Origin: JBBSEZ01 sp038239195 | GTDB taxonomy: Bacteria; Planctomycetota; Planctomycetia; Gemmatales; Gemmataceae | Direction: 5' to 3' | DNA: 9,636 bases | NCBI GenBank assembly: GCA_038239195.1 | Contig: JBBSEZ010000384.1 | Coordinates: 1-9,636 of the forward strand | Part shown: positions 1 to 6,132 of the stretch, in pieces | Layout: every line of letters starts with the position of its first letter | Position numbering within the stretch: the stretch's first letter is position 1 | Notes under the pieces: generated by a model | Seen by the model: only the letters and a program-made list of their open reading frames with translations | Database searches by the model: none | What the model was told of the DNA's origin: nothing | Made by a program: the position numbers and the translations under genes

Positions 1-126
1 CGGCCGCCCGTGCGCCAACATCACCAAGCCCCCCAGCCCCCCCCCCCCAACCGCCCCCCCCCCCCCCCCCCCCCGGCCGGCGCCCGGGCCGGGGGCGCCC
101 CCCCCCCCCCCCCCCCCCCGCCACGG
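1..126. other. C-homopolymer tract at window edge, probable assembly artefact
   Basis: This stretch is dominated by uninterrupted C runs at about 37-48 (12 nt), 54-74 (21 nt) and 98-119 (22 nt), separated by short GC-only segments. Nothing coding is credible here; a proline/glycine-rich reading on the plus strand is simply translated poly-C. Runs of this length directly after a stop codon look like poly-G/poly-C read artefacts or a collapsed low-quality contig end. The gene expected downstream of the lipoprotein, such as an ABC permease or ATPase, is therefore not visible. A real homopolymer tract cannot be excluded from sequence alone. Confidence 0.7.
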
Positions 127-1254
127 TCATTCGCCGCCGACCACGCCTTCGAGCAGATAGTTCATGTCTTCGAGGACGGGGTCGTTCTGCTGCAATTCGG
201 TGCCTGCGGGAACGACGACCTTGGTCTCGACGCCAGTCTTGGTCTTGACCTTGCCCGTAAGCGGGCCCTTGAAGATGACGAAGCCGCCGGCCATGAGCTT
301 CGCCTTGGCGGCGTCTGCCTTTTTCTTGGCCTCCTCGCTGACGCCGGGGCCGTAAGGAGACATCTTGACGATGCCTTCCTTGAGCCCGCCGCGCGTGTAG
401 TTCGGGATGGTCTCGCCCGCCTGGAGCTTCTTGACGAAATCGACGTAGACTTGCTGCCAGTTCCACTCGGCGCCGGTCAGGTAGAGCGAGGGCGACAGTT
501 CGGACTGGTTGGCGTGGTAGCCGCACACGTACTTGCCGGCCCCGGTCGCCGTCTCGACCACCACCTTGGGGCTATCGACGTGGCAGGTGAAGACGTCGCA
601 GCCCTTGGCGATGAGGATCTTGGTGGAGTCGGCCTCCTCCTTGGGTAGGTTCCAGTTGCCGGTGAAGATGACGTGCACCTCGGCGTTGGGGTTGACGCTG
701 CGGGCGCCGAGCAGGAAGGCGTTGATGTTGCGGCGAACCTGGGGGATCGGCTTGGCGGCGATGAAGCCGAGCTTGTTGGTCTTGGTCGTCAGCCCGGCGA
801 CGATGCCCGAGATGTACTGGCACTCGTCAATGTAGCCGAAGTAGGTGTAGCAGTTGTCGGGGTGGGTGCCCTTGGTCCAGGCCCCGCCGCAGTGGAGGAA
901 CTTGACGTTGGGGTACAACTTGGCCACCGGGATGACGTGCTTGTCGTAGTAGCCGAACGACGAGGCGAAGATGACCTTGGCGCCCTCGACGTCGATCATG
1001 GTCTTCATGGTCTGCTGGGCGGCGTCGGTCTCGGGCACCTTCTCGACCTCGAGGACCTTGACGCCGGGGAGCTTCTTGACCTCGGCAGCGCCCTGGGCGT
1101 GGGCCTGGCTGTAGCCGTAGTCGTCCTTGCGGTCGATGTAGATGAAGCCGACGGTGAAATCGTCGGAGGACTTCTTGGAGCAACCCGTCGTGAGGGTGAG
1201 GAGCGCGAGGGCGCCGGTGAGGCACTGCAGCACGGAGCAGAGAGAGAACTTCAT
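127..1254 (-). CDS. BMP/Med-family ABC transporter substrate-binding lipoprotein
   Basis: This 375-residue protein is the predicted solute-binding component of an ABC importer, lipid-anchored on the outer face of the cytoplasmic membrane. It starts with a short basic end and a hydrophobic segment, followed by a lipobox-like LTTGC with the modified cysteine at residue 25. The mature protein opens with FTVGFIYIDRKDDYGYSQAH, typical of the BMP (basic membrane protein, PnrA-like) family. Further family-like segments are IFASSFGYYDKHV, GYIDECQYISGIVAG and GAEWNWQQVYVDFV. Characterised family members bind nucleosides or other purine-related ligands; the ligand here is unknown. The ATG is preceded by AAGGAA at good spacing. 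The gene lies 30 bp after the allophanate hydrolase on the same strand, so co-transcription is likely and the ligand may be a urea-, ureide- or purine-type nitrogen compound (inference). Its permease and ATPase partners are not in the window. Confidence 0.93.
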   Translation of the reverse strand: MKFSLCSVLQCLTGALALLTLTTGCSKKSSDDFTVGFIYIDRKDDYGYSQAHAQGAAEVKKLPGVKVLEVEKVPETDAAQQTMKTMIDVEGAKVIFASSFGYYDKHVIPVAKLYPNVKFLHCGGAWTKGTHPDNCYTYFGYIDECQYISGIVAGLTTKTNKLGFIAAKPIPQVRRNINAFLLGARSVNPNAEVHVIFTGNWNLPKEEADSTKILIAKGCDVFTCHVDSPKVVVETATGAGKYVCGYHANQSELSPSLYLTGAEWNWQQVYVDFVKKLQAGETIPNYTRGGLKEGIVKMSPYGPGVSEEAKKKADAAKAKLMAGGFVIFKGPLTGKVKTKTGVETKVVVPAGTELQQNDPVLEDMNYLLEGVVGGE

Positions 1255-1284
1255 GAGGCGTTCCTTTTTCAGGTTGCCAGCCGT

Positions 1285-3120
1285 TCAGGGACGAGGAAGC
1301 AGCGCGGGCGCCGTGCCCGCATTGCCCTCCGCAAGGTGAGCGCGAAAGGCGGCCCAGCCGCCGAAGGAGGTGACGTCGCGGGCCCGGGCGGCGGCCCAGC
1401 CCTCGCACAGGTAGCCCTTGACGGCCTCGCCGTCTTCGAGCTCGATGGTGCCGATGGCGAGGGGCGGGGCCACGGCGGCGACCACGGCGCCAAAGCCGGC
1501 GAGCGGGAGGTCGTAGACCTCGACGGCGATGGCGGCGCCCGGCCCGTCCTGGCGAACGAGGCCGGGGCGCGGCGGGGCGAGGTCCATGAGGGCCACGAAG
1601 CGATAGCGCGGGGCGGTGCGGCAGGCGCGGACGAAGACGGCGCCTGCGCGGCGGAGGTCGGGGTGCAGCGGCTGGCCACGCAGGTGGGCGCCGGCGACGG
1701 CCAGGCGCACGTGCCCGGGGAGCGGGGCGGGCGGCGGGCCGACCGCGACAACGGGCTCGGGGAGGTTGTGGCCGGTGGCCCCCAGGGGCAGGCCCGAGCG
1801 GCGCTGCCAGGCAGCGGCGAGCGCGCAGAGGCGCCGGTCGCTGCCGGCCGGGCCGATCAGGGTGATGCCTCCGGGCAGTCCGCGTGGCGTGAATCCGCCG
1901 GGGACCGCCACGGCCGCCAGGCGGAGGAGGTTGACGAAGTTGGTGTAGTGCCCCAGTCGGCGGCCCCAGCCGGCGGAATCGGCGCGGACGTCCGCGAGGG
2001 TGGGGAGCACCGGCATGGTGGGGACCACCAATGCGTCGGCGCGCTCGAAAGGGGCGAGACAGGCCGGCCGCAGCGCCTCGAGCCGGTAGCTGGCCTTGAA
2101 GAAGTCGGCCGCGCTGAAGCGCGCGCCCCCGGCGATCAACGCGCGCGTGACGGGGTGCATGTCCTCGGCGTGGGCGGCGAGGAAATCCCCCAGCGCGGCG
2201 AGGCGCTCGGCAACCCAGGGGCCCTCGTAGAGCAGGGCGGCGACCTCGCGGAAGGGGCCGAGGTCGATCTCGCTGCGGCGCCAGCCCATCCGTTCCAGTT
2301 CGTCCACGGTGCGGGCGAACAGCTCGCGCTGGCCTTCGTCGCCGAAGAACTCCAGGTCGGCCGCCTGTGGGACGGCGAAGGCCACGTTGCCGGGGGGCTC
2401 GCCGGGAGCGGCTCCCGGCGCTCCCCGGGCGACCTCGAAGACGCGGAGGGCATCGGGCGCCGTGAGGGCGAAGACCGAGACGCAGTCGAGGGAGCGGCAG
2501 GCCGGCACCACGCCCTCTGTGTCGAGGAGGCCGTGCGTGGGCTTGAGCCCGACGATGTTGTTGCACCCGGCCGGCACGCGGCCCGAGCCGGCCGTGTCGG
2601 TGCCGAGGGCGAAGCTGACGAGCCCGGCCGAGACGGCCACGGCGGAGCCGGAGCTGGAGCCCCCGGACACGTAGGCCGGGTCGAAGACGTTGCGGCAGGC
2701 GCCGTAGGGGCTGCGGTCGCCGGCGAGGCCGGTGGCGAACTGGTCGAGGTTGGTCTTGCCGACGAGGATGGCCCCCGCCTCGAGGAGGCGCTCCACCACG
2801 CGGGCAGTGCGCGCGGGCAGGTAACGGAAGGCGGGACAGCCGGCCGTGGTCGGCCGCCCGGCGACGTCGATGTTGTCCTTGACGGCGAAGAGGGCCCCGT
2901 AGAGAGGCAGGGGACGGCCGGCTCGGCGCCAGTCCTCGATCGTGCGAGCTCGGGCAAGCAGGTCTTCGGGGGGGAGGAGGTCGATCCAGACGGCCGGATC
3001 GGAGTAGCCGGCAACCCGAGCGAGGACGTCGGCGACGACGTCGCGGGGGGAGGTGCCGCTCTCATAACGGCCTTCAAGGGCGCCCAGGTCCAGGCTGCCG
3101 CGCTTCGAGGGTGCGAGCAT
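1285..3120 (-). CDS. atzF: Allophanate hydrolase (amidase-signature enzyme with C-terminal decarboxylating domain)
   Basis: This 611-residue enzyme should convert allophanate to ammonia and CO2 in the cytoplasm (EC 3.5.1.54). That is the last step of ATP-dependent urea or guanidine breakdown and of some s-triazine pathways. Residues 1 to about 450 form an amidase-signature domain. Lys81 lies in FAVKDNIDV, the cis-serine Ser155 in VSGGSSSGSA, and the nucleophile Ser179 in GTDTAGSGRVPA. The 74- and 24-residue spacings match the Lys-Ser-Ser triad I recall for AtzF. From about residue 465 the allophanate-hydrolase C-terminal domain follows, with VAGAHLRG, FVRACRTAPRYRF, IGTIELEDG, VKGYLCEG and ARDVTSFGGW. 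That domain separates it from plain amidases and from the GatA subunit. The ATG at 3120 has no clear Shine-Dalgarno. The symbol is by homology; atrazine metabolism is not implied. No urea carboxylase is present, so the allophanate source is unknown. Confidence 0.93.
   Translation of the reverse strand: MLAPSKRGSLDLGALEGRYESGTSPRDVVADVLARVAGYSDPAVWIDLLPPEDLLARARTIEDWRRAGRPLPLYGALFAVKDNIDVAGRPTTAGCPAFRYLPARTARVVERLLEAGAILVGKTNLDQFATGLAGDRSPYGACRNVFDPAYVSGGSSSGSAVAVSAGLVSFALGTDTAGSGRVPAGCNNIVGLKPTHGLLDTEGVVPACRSLDCVSVFALTAPDALRVFEVARGAPGAAPGEPPGNVAFAVPQAADLEFFGDEGQRELFARTVDELERMGWRRSEIDLGPFREVAALLYEGPWVAERLAALGDFLAAHAEDMHPVTRALIAGGARFSAADFFKASYRLEALRPACLAPFERADALVVPTMPVLPTLADVRADSAGWGRRLGHYTNFVNLLRLAAVAVPGGFTPRGLPGGITLIGPAGSDRRLCALAAAWQRRSGLPLGATGHNLPEPVVAVGPPPAPLPGHVRLAVAGAHLRGQPLHPDLRRAGAVFVRACRTAPRYRFVALMDLAPPRPGLVRQDGPGAAIAVEVYDLPLAGFGAVVAAVAPPLAIGTIELEDGEAVKGYLCEGWAAARARDVTSFGGWAAFRAHLAEGNAGTAPALLPRP
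2400..2420. repeat. Intragenic perfect palindrome in the allophanate hydrolase gene
   Basis: A 9-bp perfect inverted repeat (CGCCGGGAG at 2400-2408 and CTCCCGGCG at 2412-2420) encloses a 3-nt loop. It lies inside the coding region and encodes part of a Gly/Ala/Pro-rich linker at roughly residues 232-243. It is in frame and does not disrupt the enzyme. It could be chance in GC-rich DNA or a short palindromic element tolerated in a surface linker. Confidence 0.5.
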
Positions 3121-3439
3121 CGAGTGGTGTAGATCACAAGGGAGAACTCAGGTCATCACGCCGCCTTGCCTTGGTTTGGTCGGAGCAAAATCCAATCAAT
3201 GACATAATGCAATTCAGGTGCCGTGGCCAGTAGCGCCGAGACGTTTGAGGATTGATTGTCGTAAAGAAAATCTGAGAAAACAGTTGCATCGCATGAACTG
3301 TCGTCTGCTCGGCGTGCGGGTTGAGCCGGGAAGTGGGAGTGCTGAAAATGTAAGCGTTCGATGCACGATAGAAGGCGGGCGCGAGTACGAACAAAGCGGC
3401 CAACAATTCGCCGGGCCGGGCCGCAGCGCGCTCGAGTTG
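3121..3439. other. Intergenic region between ureD and allophanate hydrolase
   Basis: About 320 bp lie between the ureD stop codon and the allophanate hydrolase start, with noticeably more A and T than the flanking genes, especially at 3170-3300. Open frames here (for example minus 3134-3406) lack the strong G/C third-position bias of the real genes and resemble nothing I recognise. An 8-bp inverted repeat, CAATCAAT (3193-3200) and ATTGATTG (3251-3258), has a 50-nt spacer and could be an operator or chance. The region probably carries the promoter of the hydrolase-lipoprotein pair, but I could not fix convincing -35 and -10 boxes. I saw no riboswitch consensus and no clear terminator for ureD. 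Confidence 0.55.
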
Positions 3440-4399
3440 TTATCGCTCCTCAGCCAGGCCCGAGGGCGCGCGGGGAGGGGAGGTGAACCAGTGATTCGGC
3501 GCGAGGTTCTGTCCCGAAAGCAGCCACGGCCCCGCCCCGGCGCCTCCCTCCCAGGCCGCCGCTTCGCCCAGAGCCGTGACCACCAGGTCAGCGAGAACGG
3601 CGGCCGGGGCCCCGCACCATCGCAGGCAGGTATCGCCCGACGCCAGCGGCAGGGCCACGCGCTCGAACGCTCCTCCAGGATGGGCCGGCCCGGTATGGAC
3701 GGGCCCGGTCACGAACAGGCTGCCCGCGGCGAGCGCGTCGCCTAAGTGCCACGACGCCACGTCGTTGCCCCAGGGCCCTTTCCAGCAAAAGCGGTCGCGA
3801 AACACCAGGGCCCCTTCCCGGCGGACCTCCAGTTCCTGAACCAGTCGATCGAACTGGAAGCGCTCCGACTGCTCGGCCCGCGCGTAGCGCCCCGGCAGCC
3901 AGACGTCGCCCCAGATGAGGCGCGCGCCGGCGGCGAGGTCGATGGCCACGCGCTGATAGTAGCGCGCCCCCTGGAAAGGGATGGCGGGGCCGGGCAATAC
4001 GACGACTTGCGCCCCGCCCTCCGCGCGGATGGTCCACTGCTGCGTGGAGAAGCCCTTGAGGCAAGGGTGGATGCGCGTCGCCGATTGGCCGGTGACGACG
4101 GCGCGCACTCCGGTGCCGATCACCAGGTCGAGCAGATGGCCGTCGCCGTCCAGGAGCCCGGCCGTCGGGCTCAGCAGGTAGAGCAGGGCGGCGCGCTCCC
4201 CGGAGAAGTGGAACGGCGGCAGCACGCGCACGGGGACCTGCTGGTAGCAGCGGCCCAGGCGCACGGCGCCGCCGGCGGCCCGCAACTCCAGCCGGGCCCC
4301 GCCGAGTTGTCCGGCGGAGCGCTCGGCGAGGCGAAGCCCTTCAAATTCAGCGGGCGTCAAGAAGTCTTGCGCCGCGATGCGAACTGCTGCCGGGCCCAC
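3440..4399 (-). CDS. ureD: Urease accessory protein UreD
   Basis: UreD (UreH) scaffolds the UreF-UreG complex on apo-urease and passes nickel to the active site. The body matches the family: RVLPPFHFSGERAALLYLLS, GLLDGDGHLLDLVIGTG, then AVVTGQSATRIHP (compare the usual TTPGATKFY), followed by an Ile/Pro-rich strand and LIWGDVWLPGRYARAE. The start is ambiguous. A GTG at 4399 has GGAGG seven bases upstream and gives 319 residues, overlapping the ureG end by 43 nt. A TTG at 4360 overlaps the ureG stop as TTGA and gives 306 residues but lacks a good ribosome site. I chose the GTG. Family homology begins only about 25-40 residues in, so either start leaves the domain whole. Overlap with ureG implies translational coupling. 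UreD is a fast-diverging family, and this copy is recognised by context as well as sequence. Confidence 0.9.
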   Translation of the reverse strand: MGPAAVRIAAQDFLTPAEFEGLRLAERSAGQLGGARLELRAAGGAVRLGRCYQQVPVRVLPPFHFSGERAALLYLLSPTAGLLDGDGHLLDLVIGTGVRAVVTGQSATRIHPCLKGFSTQQWTIRAEGGAQVVVLPGPAIPFQGARYYQRVAIDLAAGARLIWGDVWLPGRYARAEQSERFQFDRLVQELEVRREGALVFRDRFCWKGPWGNDVASWHLGDALAAGSLFVTGPVHTGPAHPGGAFERVALPLASGDTCLRWCGAPAAVLADLVVTALGEAAAWEGGAGAGPWLLSGQNLAPNHWFTSPPRAPSGLAEER

Positions 4400-5136
4400 C
4401 GCACCACCTCCTCGGCGCCTTCCCCCGTGCGCAGGCTCATCAGCAAAAAGGGCCGCTCGCCGCGCATCTTCAAGCTGTCGCGGCGCATGACGTCGAGGTC
4501 GGCGCCGACGTGGGGGGCAAGGTCGGTCTTGTTGATGACCAGCAGGTCGCTGTGGGCGATGCCGGGCCCTCCCTTGCGGGGAATTTTGTCGCCCTCGGCC
4601 ACGTCGATGACGAAGACGAAGACGTCGGCCAGTTCGCGCGAGAAGGTCGCCGTCAGGTTGTCGCCGCCCGACTCGATCACGATCATCTCCAGGGCGGGAA
4701 ACTGTCTCTCCAGGTTGGCGACGGCGCTCAGGTTGCAGCTCGCATCGTCGCGGATGGCGGTGTGGGGGCACCCGCCCGTCTGCACGCCGACGATGCGCTC
4801 CAGAGGCAGCACCTTCTGGCGCGACAGGAACTCGGCGTCCTCGTGGGTGTAGATGTCGTTGGTGATGACGGCGAGGTCGATCGCCGGCCACAGGTCGCGG
4901 CAGAGCCGTTCCACCAGCGCCGTCTTGCCCGAGCCGACGGGCCCGGCCACGCCGAGCGTGAAGGTGCGCCGGCGCGGGCCGGCATAGCGGCCGGGGCCGT
5001 GGTGGTGGTCGTTTCCCGGGGGGTTGTGAAAGGCGACGCCGAGGCGGGCGAGGGCGAGGCGCTGGCGCGCGAGCACGGGGCCCTGGCCGAACCGATCAGG
5101 ACCGGAACATTCGAGCATAAAGCCGAGTTTGTTCAT
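4357..5136 (-). CDS. ureG: Urease accessory GTPase UreG
   Basis: UreG is the SIMIBI-class GTPase whose hydrolysis drives nickel delivery into urease. Numbered from the ATG at 5136 (259 residues), it has the P-loop GPVGSGKT at 65-72 and ITNDIYTHEDAEFL at 91-104. The metal-binding Cys-Pro-His is at 123-125 in VQTGGCPHTAIRDDAS, ESGGDN at 155-160, and the guanine-specificity NKTD at 202-205. All signature residues are intact. The chosen ATG has GAGGTG seven bases upstream and overlaps the ureF end by 41 nt; ATG at 5118 is a weaker alternative. The protein is about 50 residues longer than the roughly 205 usual for the family. The extra N-terminal segment ends in a histidine-containing stretch, HNPPGNDHHHGPG at 37-49. 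Many UreG proteins carry such His-rich ends, presumably for nickel. It is the middle gene of the overlapping ureF-ureG-ureD set. Confidence 0.95.
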   Translation of the reverse strand: MNKLGFMLECSGPDRFGQGPVLARQRLALARLGVAFHNPPGNDHHHGPGRYAGPRRRTFTLGVAGPVGSGKTALVERLCRDLWPAIDLAVITNDIYTHEDAEFLSRQKVLPLERIVGVQTGGCPHTAIRDDASCNLSAVANLERQFPALEMIVIESGGDNLTATFSRELADVFVFVIDVAEGDKIPRKGGPGIAHSDLLVINKTDLAPHVGADLDVMRRDSLKMRGERPFLLMSLRTGEGAEEVVRWARQQFASRRKTS

Positions 5137-5764
5137 CGCAGAGCACCTCGTAGAAGGGGCAGCCGGCCCCGGCCGTCTCCGGCCCTCGGCCGGAGAGCTC
5201 GCGGGCGAGCGTGGCGATCTCGTCGTGCAGGTAGGCCAGCACCTGTTGCCCGTGCGTATGGCCGACGGGGATGGCGCGCACGCCCGCCCCAATCATACCG
5301 AGGGCCGATTGGTGCAGGTAGGCGGCCAGCGCCTCCTCGGGCGCACACCCGGCCAGGGCGGCCAGCGCCCCGAAGACGATGGCGTGGTAGGCGCCGGGAC
5401 AGTGGCGCTGGAGCTCGCCCGCGCCCTCGCGGGACCACGGCCAGGTGAGGGCCAGCGCCAGCAACTGGTCGCCCATTTCCCGGCTGGCGCTACGCGTCGA
5501 GGGTGGGGCGAGGGACGCGATCAGCACCGCGTTGGCCCGGCACGCGGTTGGCCAATCGCCGCCCGCCACGGCCCGGCAGACGGAGGCGACGAGAACGCCT
5601 TCGAGCGGCGCGAGGGAGTGGCGGAGCCAGTCGGCCACCCAGCGCTCCAGCGATTCGGGGCCATAAACCAACCCGCGAGCCCGCGCTGCTTCCAGGCCCC
5701 AGGAGTGCGTGTAGCCGCCGATCGGCAAGGCGGAGTCGCAGAGCTGGAGCAGGCGCAGGTTCAT
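5096..5764 (-). CDS. ureF: Urease accessory protein UreF
   Basis: UreF is an all-helical protein that bridges UreD and UreG and gates GTP hydrolysis during urease activation. The 222-residue product starts MNLRLLQLCDSALPIGGYTH, followed by SWGLEAA; the family usually shows LP(I/V)GG(F/Y) with a small or aromatic residue next, then GLE. The C-terminal half has AAYLHQSALGMIGAGVRAIP followed by VGHTHGQQVLA, matching the usual region ending in GQTDGQ. The ATG at 5764 gives the normal family length. An upstream TTG at 5845 would add 27 residues of unlikely sequence. No clear Shine-Dalgarno precedes the ATG. The gene leads the leftward set, and its 3' end overlaps ureG. Upstream lies the non-coding divergent region with the palindromic element, not ureC or ureE, so the structural genes must be elsewhere or absent. 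Confidence 0.92.
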   Translation of the reverse strand: MNLRLLQLCDSALPIGGYTHSWGLEAARARGLVYGPESLERWVADWLRHSLAPLEGVLVASVCRAVAGGDWPTACRANAVLIASLAPPSTRSASREMGDQLLALALTWPWSREGAGELQRHCPGAYHAIVFGALAALAGCAPEEALAAYLHQSALGMIGAGVRAIPVGHTHGQQVLAYLHDEIATLARELSGRGPETAGAGCPFYEVLCDEQTRLYARMFRS

Positions 5765-5840
5765 GGGCGAGTTGTACGAGATCGGGGGTGGCCCGTCCGC
5801 AAGAACGCGCTGTGGGTGGCCAAAGATCCGGGAGGGCCCC

Positions 5841-5993
5841 GCCAAGCCGCAAGCGGCGGCCCCCGGCGCAATTCCGCTTGGGCGAGCGGCAGGAAGAAGC
5901 CTACCCGTAGGACGGCTCTCCTGAGCCGTCCGGACGGCTCAGGAGAGCCGTCCTACAGCAAACCAAGTCCTGCCGCTCGCCTTGCGGCTTGGC
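5841..5993. repeat. Outer nested inverted repeats flanking the REP-like palindrome
   Basis: Two further perfect inverted repeats surround the central palindrome. The inner pair is GGCGAGCGGCAGGA at 5881-5894 and TCCTGCCGCTCGCC at 5968-5981 (14 bp). The outer pair is GCCAAGCCGCAAG at 5841-5853 and CTTGCGGCTTGGC at 5981-5993 (13 bp). On the right, outer and inner arms abut, sharing one base. On the left, they are separated by a 27-nt segment (5854-5880). This is the layout expected of a once-continuous longer inverted repeat with a later left-arm insertion, or right-arm deletion. The left outer arm overlaps a small GCCGC-AA-GCGGC hairpin at 5846-5857. There is no coding capacity, so at most this is a non-autonomous element. 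Confidence 0.8.
5907..5956. repeat. Perfect 50-bp palindrome, REP doublet (REPIN/BIME-like)
   Basis: Positions 5907-5931 and 5932-5956 are exact reverse complements with no spacer. Each half is itself a hairpin: GGACGGCTC, loop TCCT (AGGA in the other half), then GAGCCGTCC. The DNA can thus form one 25-bp stem or two tandem 9-bp stems. Each half begins, read inward from the outside, with GTAG, the tetranucleotide known at the base of many REP sequences mobilised by REP-associated tyrosine transposases (RAYT/TnpA-REP). The architecture of two inverted REPs in an intergenic space is what REPIN/BIME elements show. The assignment is by structure; the copy number in the genome is unknown from this window. 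Confidence 0.75.
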
Positions 5994-6042
5994 GATCCGC
6001 GTCCTGGAGTGTTTGCCACTTCCCCGCGCCCCACGGCAAGCA

Positions 6043-6071
6043 TTGTTCCGACCTGGGGAAGGGGGTAAACT
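6043..6071 (+). promoter_or_regulatory. Candidate sigma-70-type promoter for phhA-hppD
   Basis: TTGTTC (6043-6048) is followed after exactly 17 bases by TAAACT (6066-6071). These fit the -35 and -10 hexamers with about 3 of 6 and 4 of 6 consensus matches. Transcription would begin near 6078, giving a leader of about 55 nt. The position just right of the palindromic element and upstream of the first rightward gene supports the call, but it is based on pattern alone. Confidence 0.45.
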
Positions 6072-6117
6072 ACCAGAGACGCTGTCCCCGACCGGACAGG
6101 CCAATCGCCGGTCACGC

Positions 6118-6123
6118 AGGAGG
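6118..6123 (+). promoter_or_regulatory. Ribosome-binding site of phhA
   Basis: AGGAGG lies nine bases before the ATG at 6133. It decides the start: the open frame extends upstream to 5989 through the promoter and repeat region, and only the ATG pair at 6133/6136 is properly served by this site. Confidence 0.75.
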
Positions 6124-6132
6124 GCCCTCGCG

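Larger units (their letters stand above)
5765..6132. other. Divergent intergenic region between ureF and phhA
   Basis: About 370 bp separate two divergently transcribed blocks. The left part (5841-5993) is filled by nested inverted repeats, and the right part holds the likely promoter and ribosome-binding site for the phenylalanine hydroxylase gene. I found no convincing leftward promoter for ureF; a TACAAC hexamer lies only a few bases from its ATG with no suitably spaced -35 partner. No open frame in this stretch looks coding. Confidence 0.7.

Noticed and set aside
673..3132. Very long plus-strand open frame (over 800 codons) opposite the lipoprotein and hydrolase genes
   Set aside because: It is an antisense shadow in GC-rich DNA: Ala/Gly/Val/Asp-rich without domain sense, while the minus-strand frames encode clear families.
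3134..3406. 90-codon minus-strand frame in the ureD-hydrolase gap
   Set aside because: It lacks the G/C third-position bias of the neighbours, has no ribosome site, and its sequence resembles nothing known.
3121..3439. Possible guanidine (ykkC-type) riboswitch upstream of allophanate hydrolase
   Set aside because: I looked because guanidine pathways use this enzyme, but found none of the conserved blocks of the motif on the minus strand.
4510..5448. Plus-strand frame of about 310 codons antisense to ureG and ureF
   Set aside because: The opposite strand carries unmistakable UreG and UreF motifs; this frame turns into Arg/Pro-rich nonsense at its end.
5765..5790. TACAAC hexamer close to the ureF start as a leaderless promoter
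   Set aside because: No -35 hexamer at 16-18 bases; the nearest TTG-containing candidate is 20 bases away, so the match is not convincing.
5841..5993. Intrinsic terminator for the flanking genes
   Set aside because: The genes diverge from this region so neither ends here, and no T run follows the stems.
5841..5993. Insertion sequence or CRISPR repeat array
   Set aside because: There is no transposase frame, and the repeats are nested inverted arms, not regularly spaced direct repeats.
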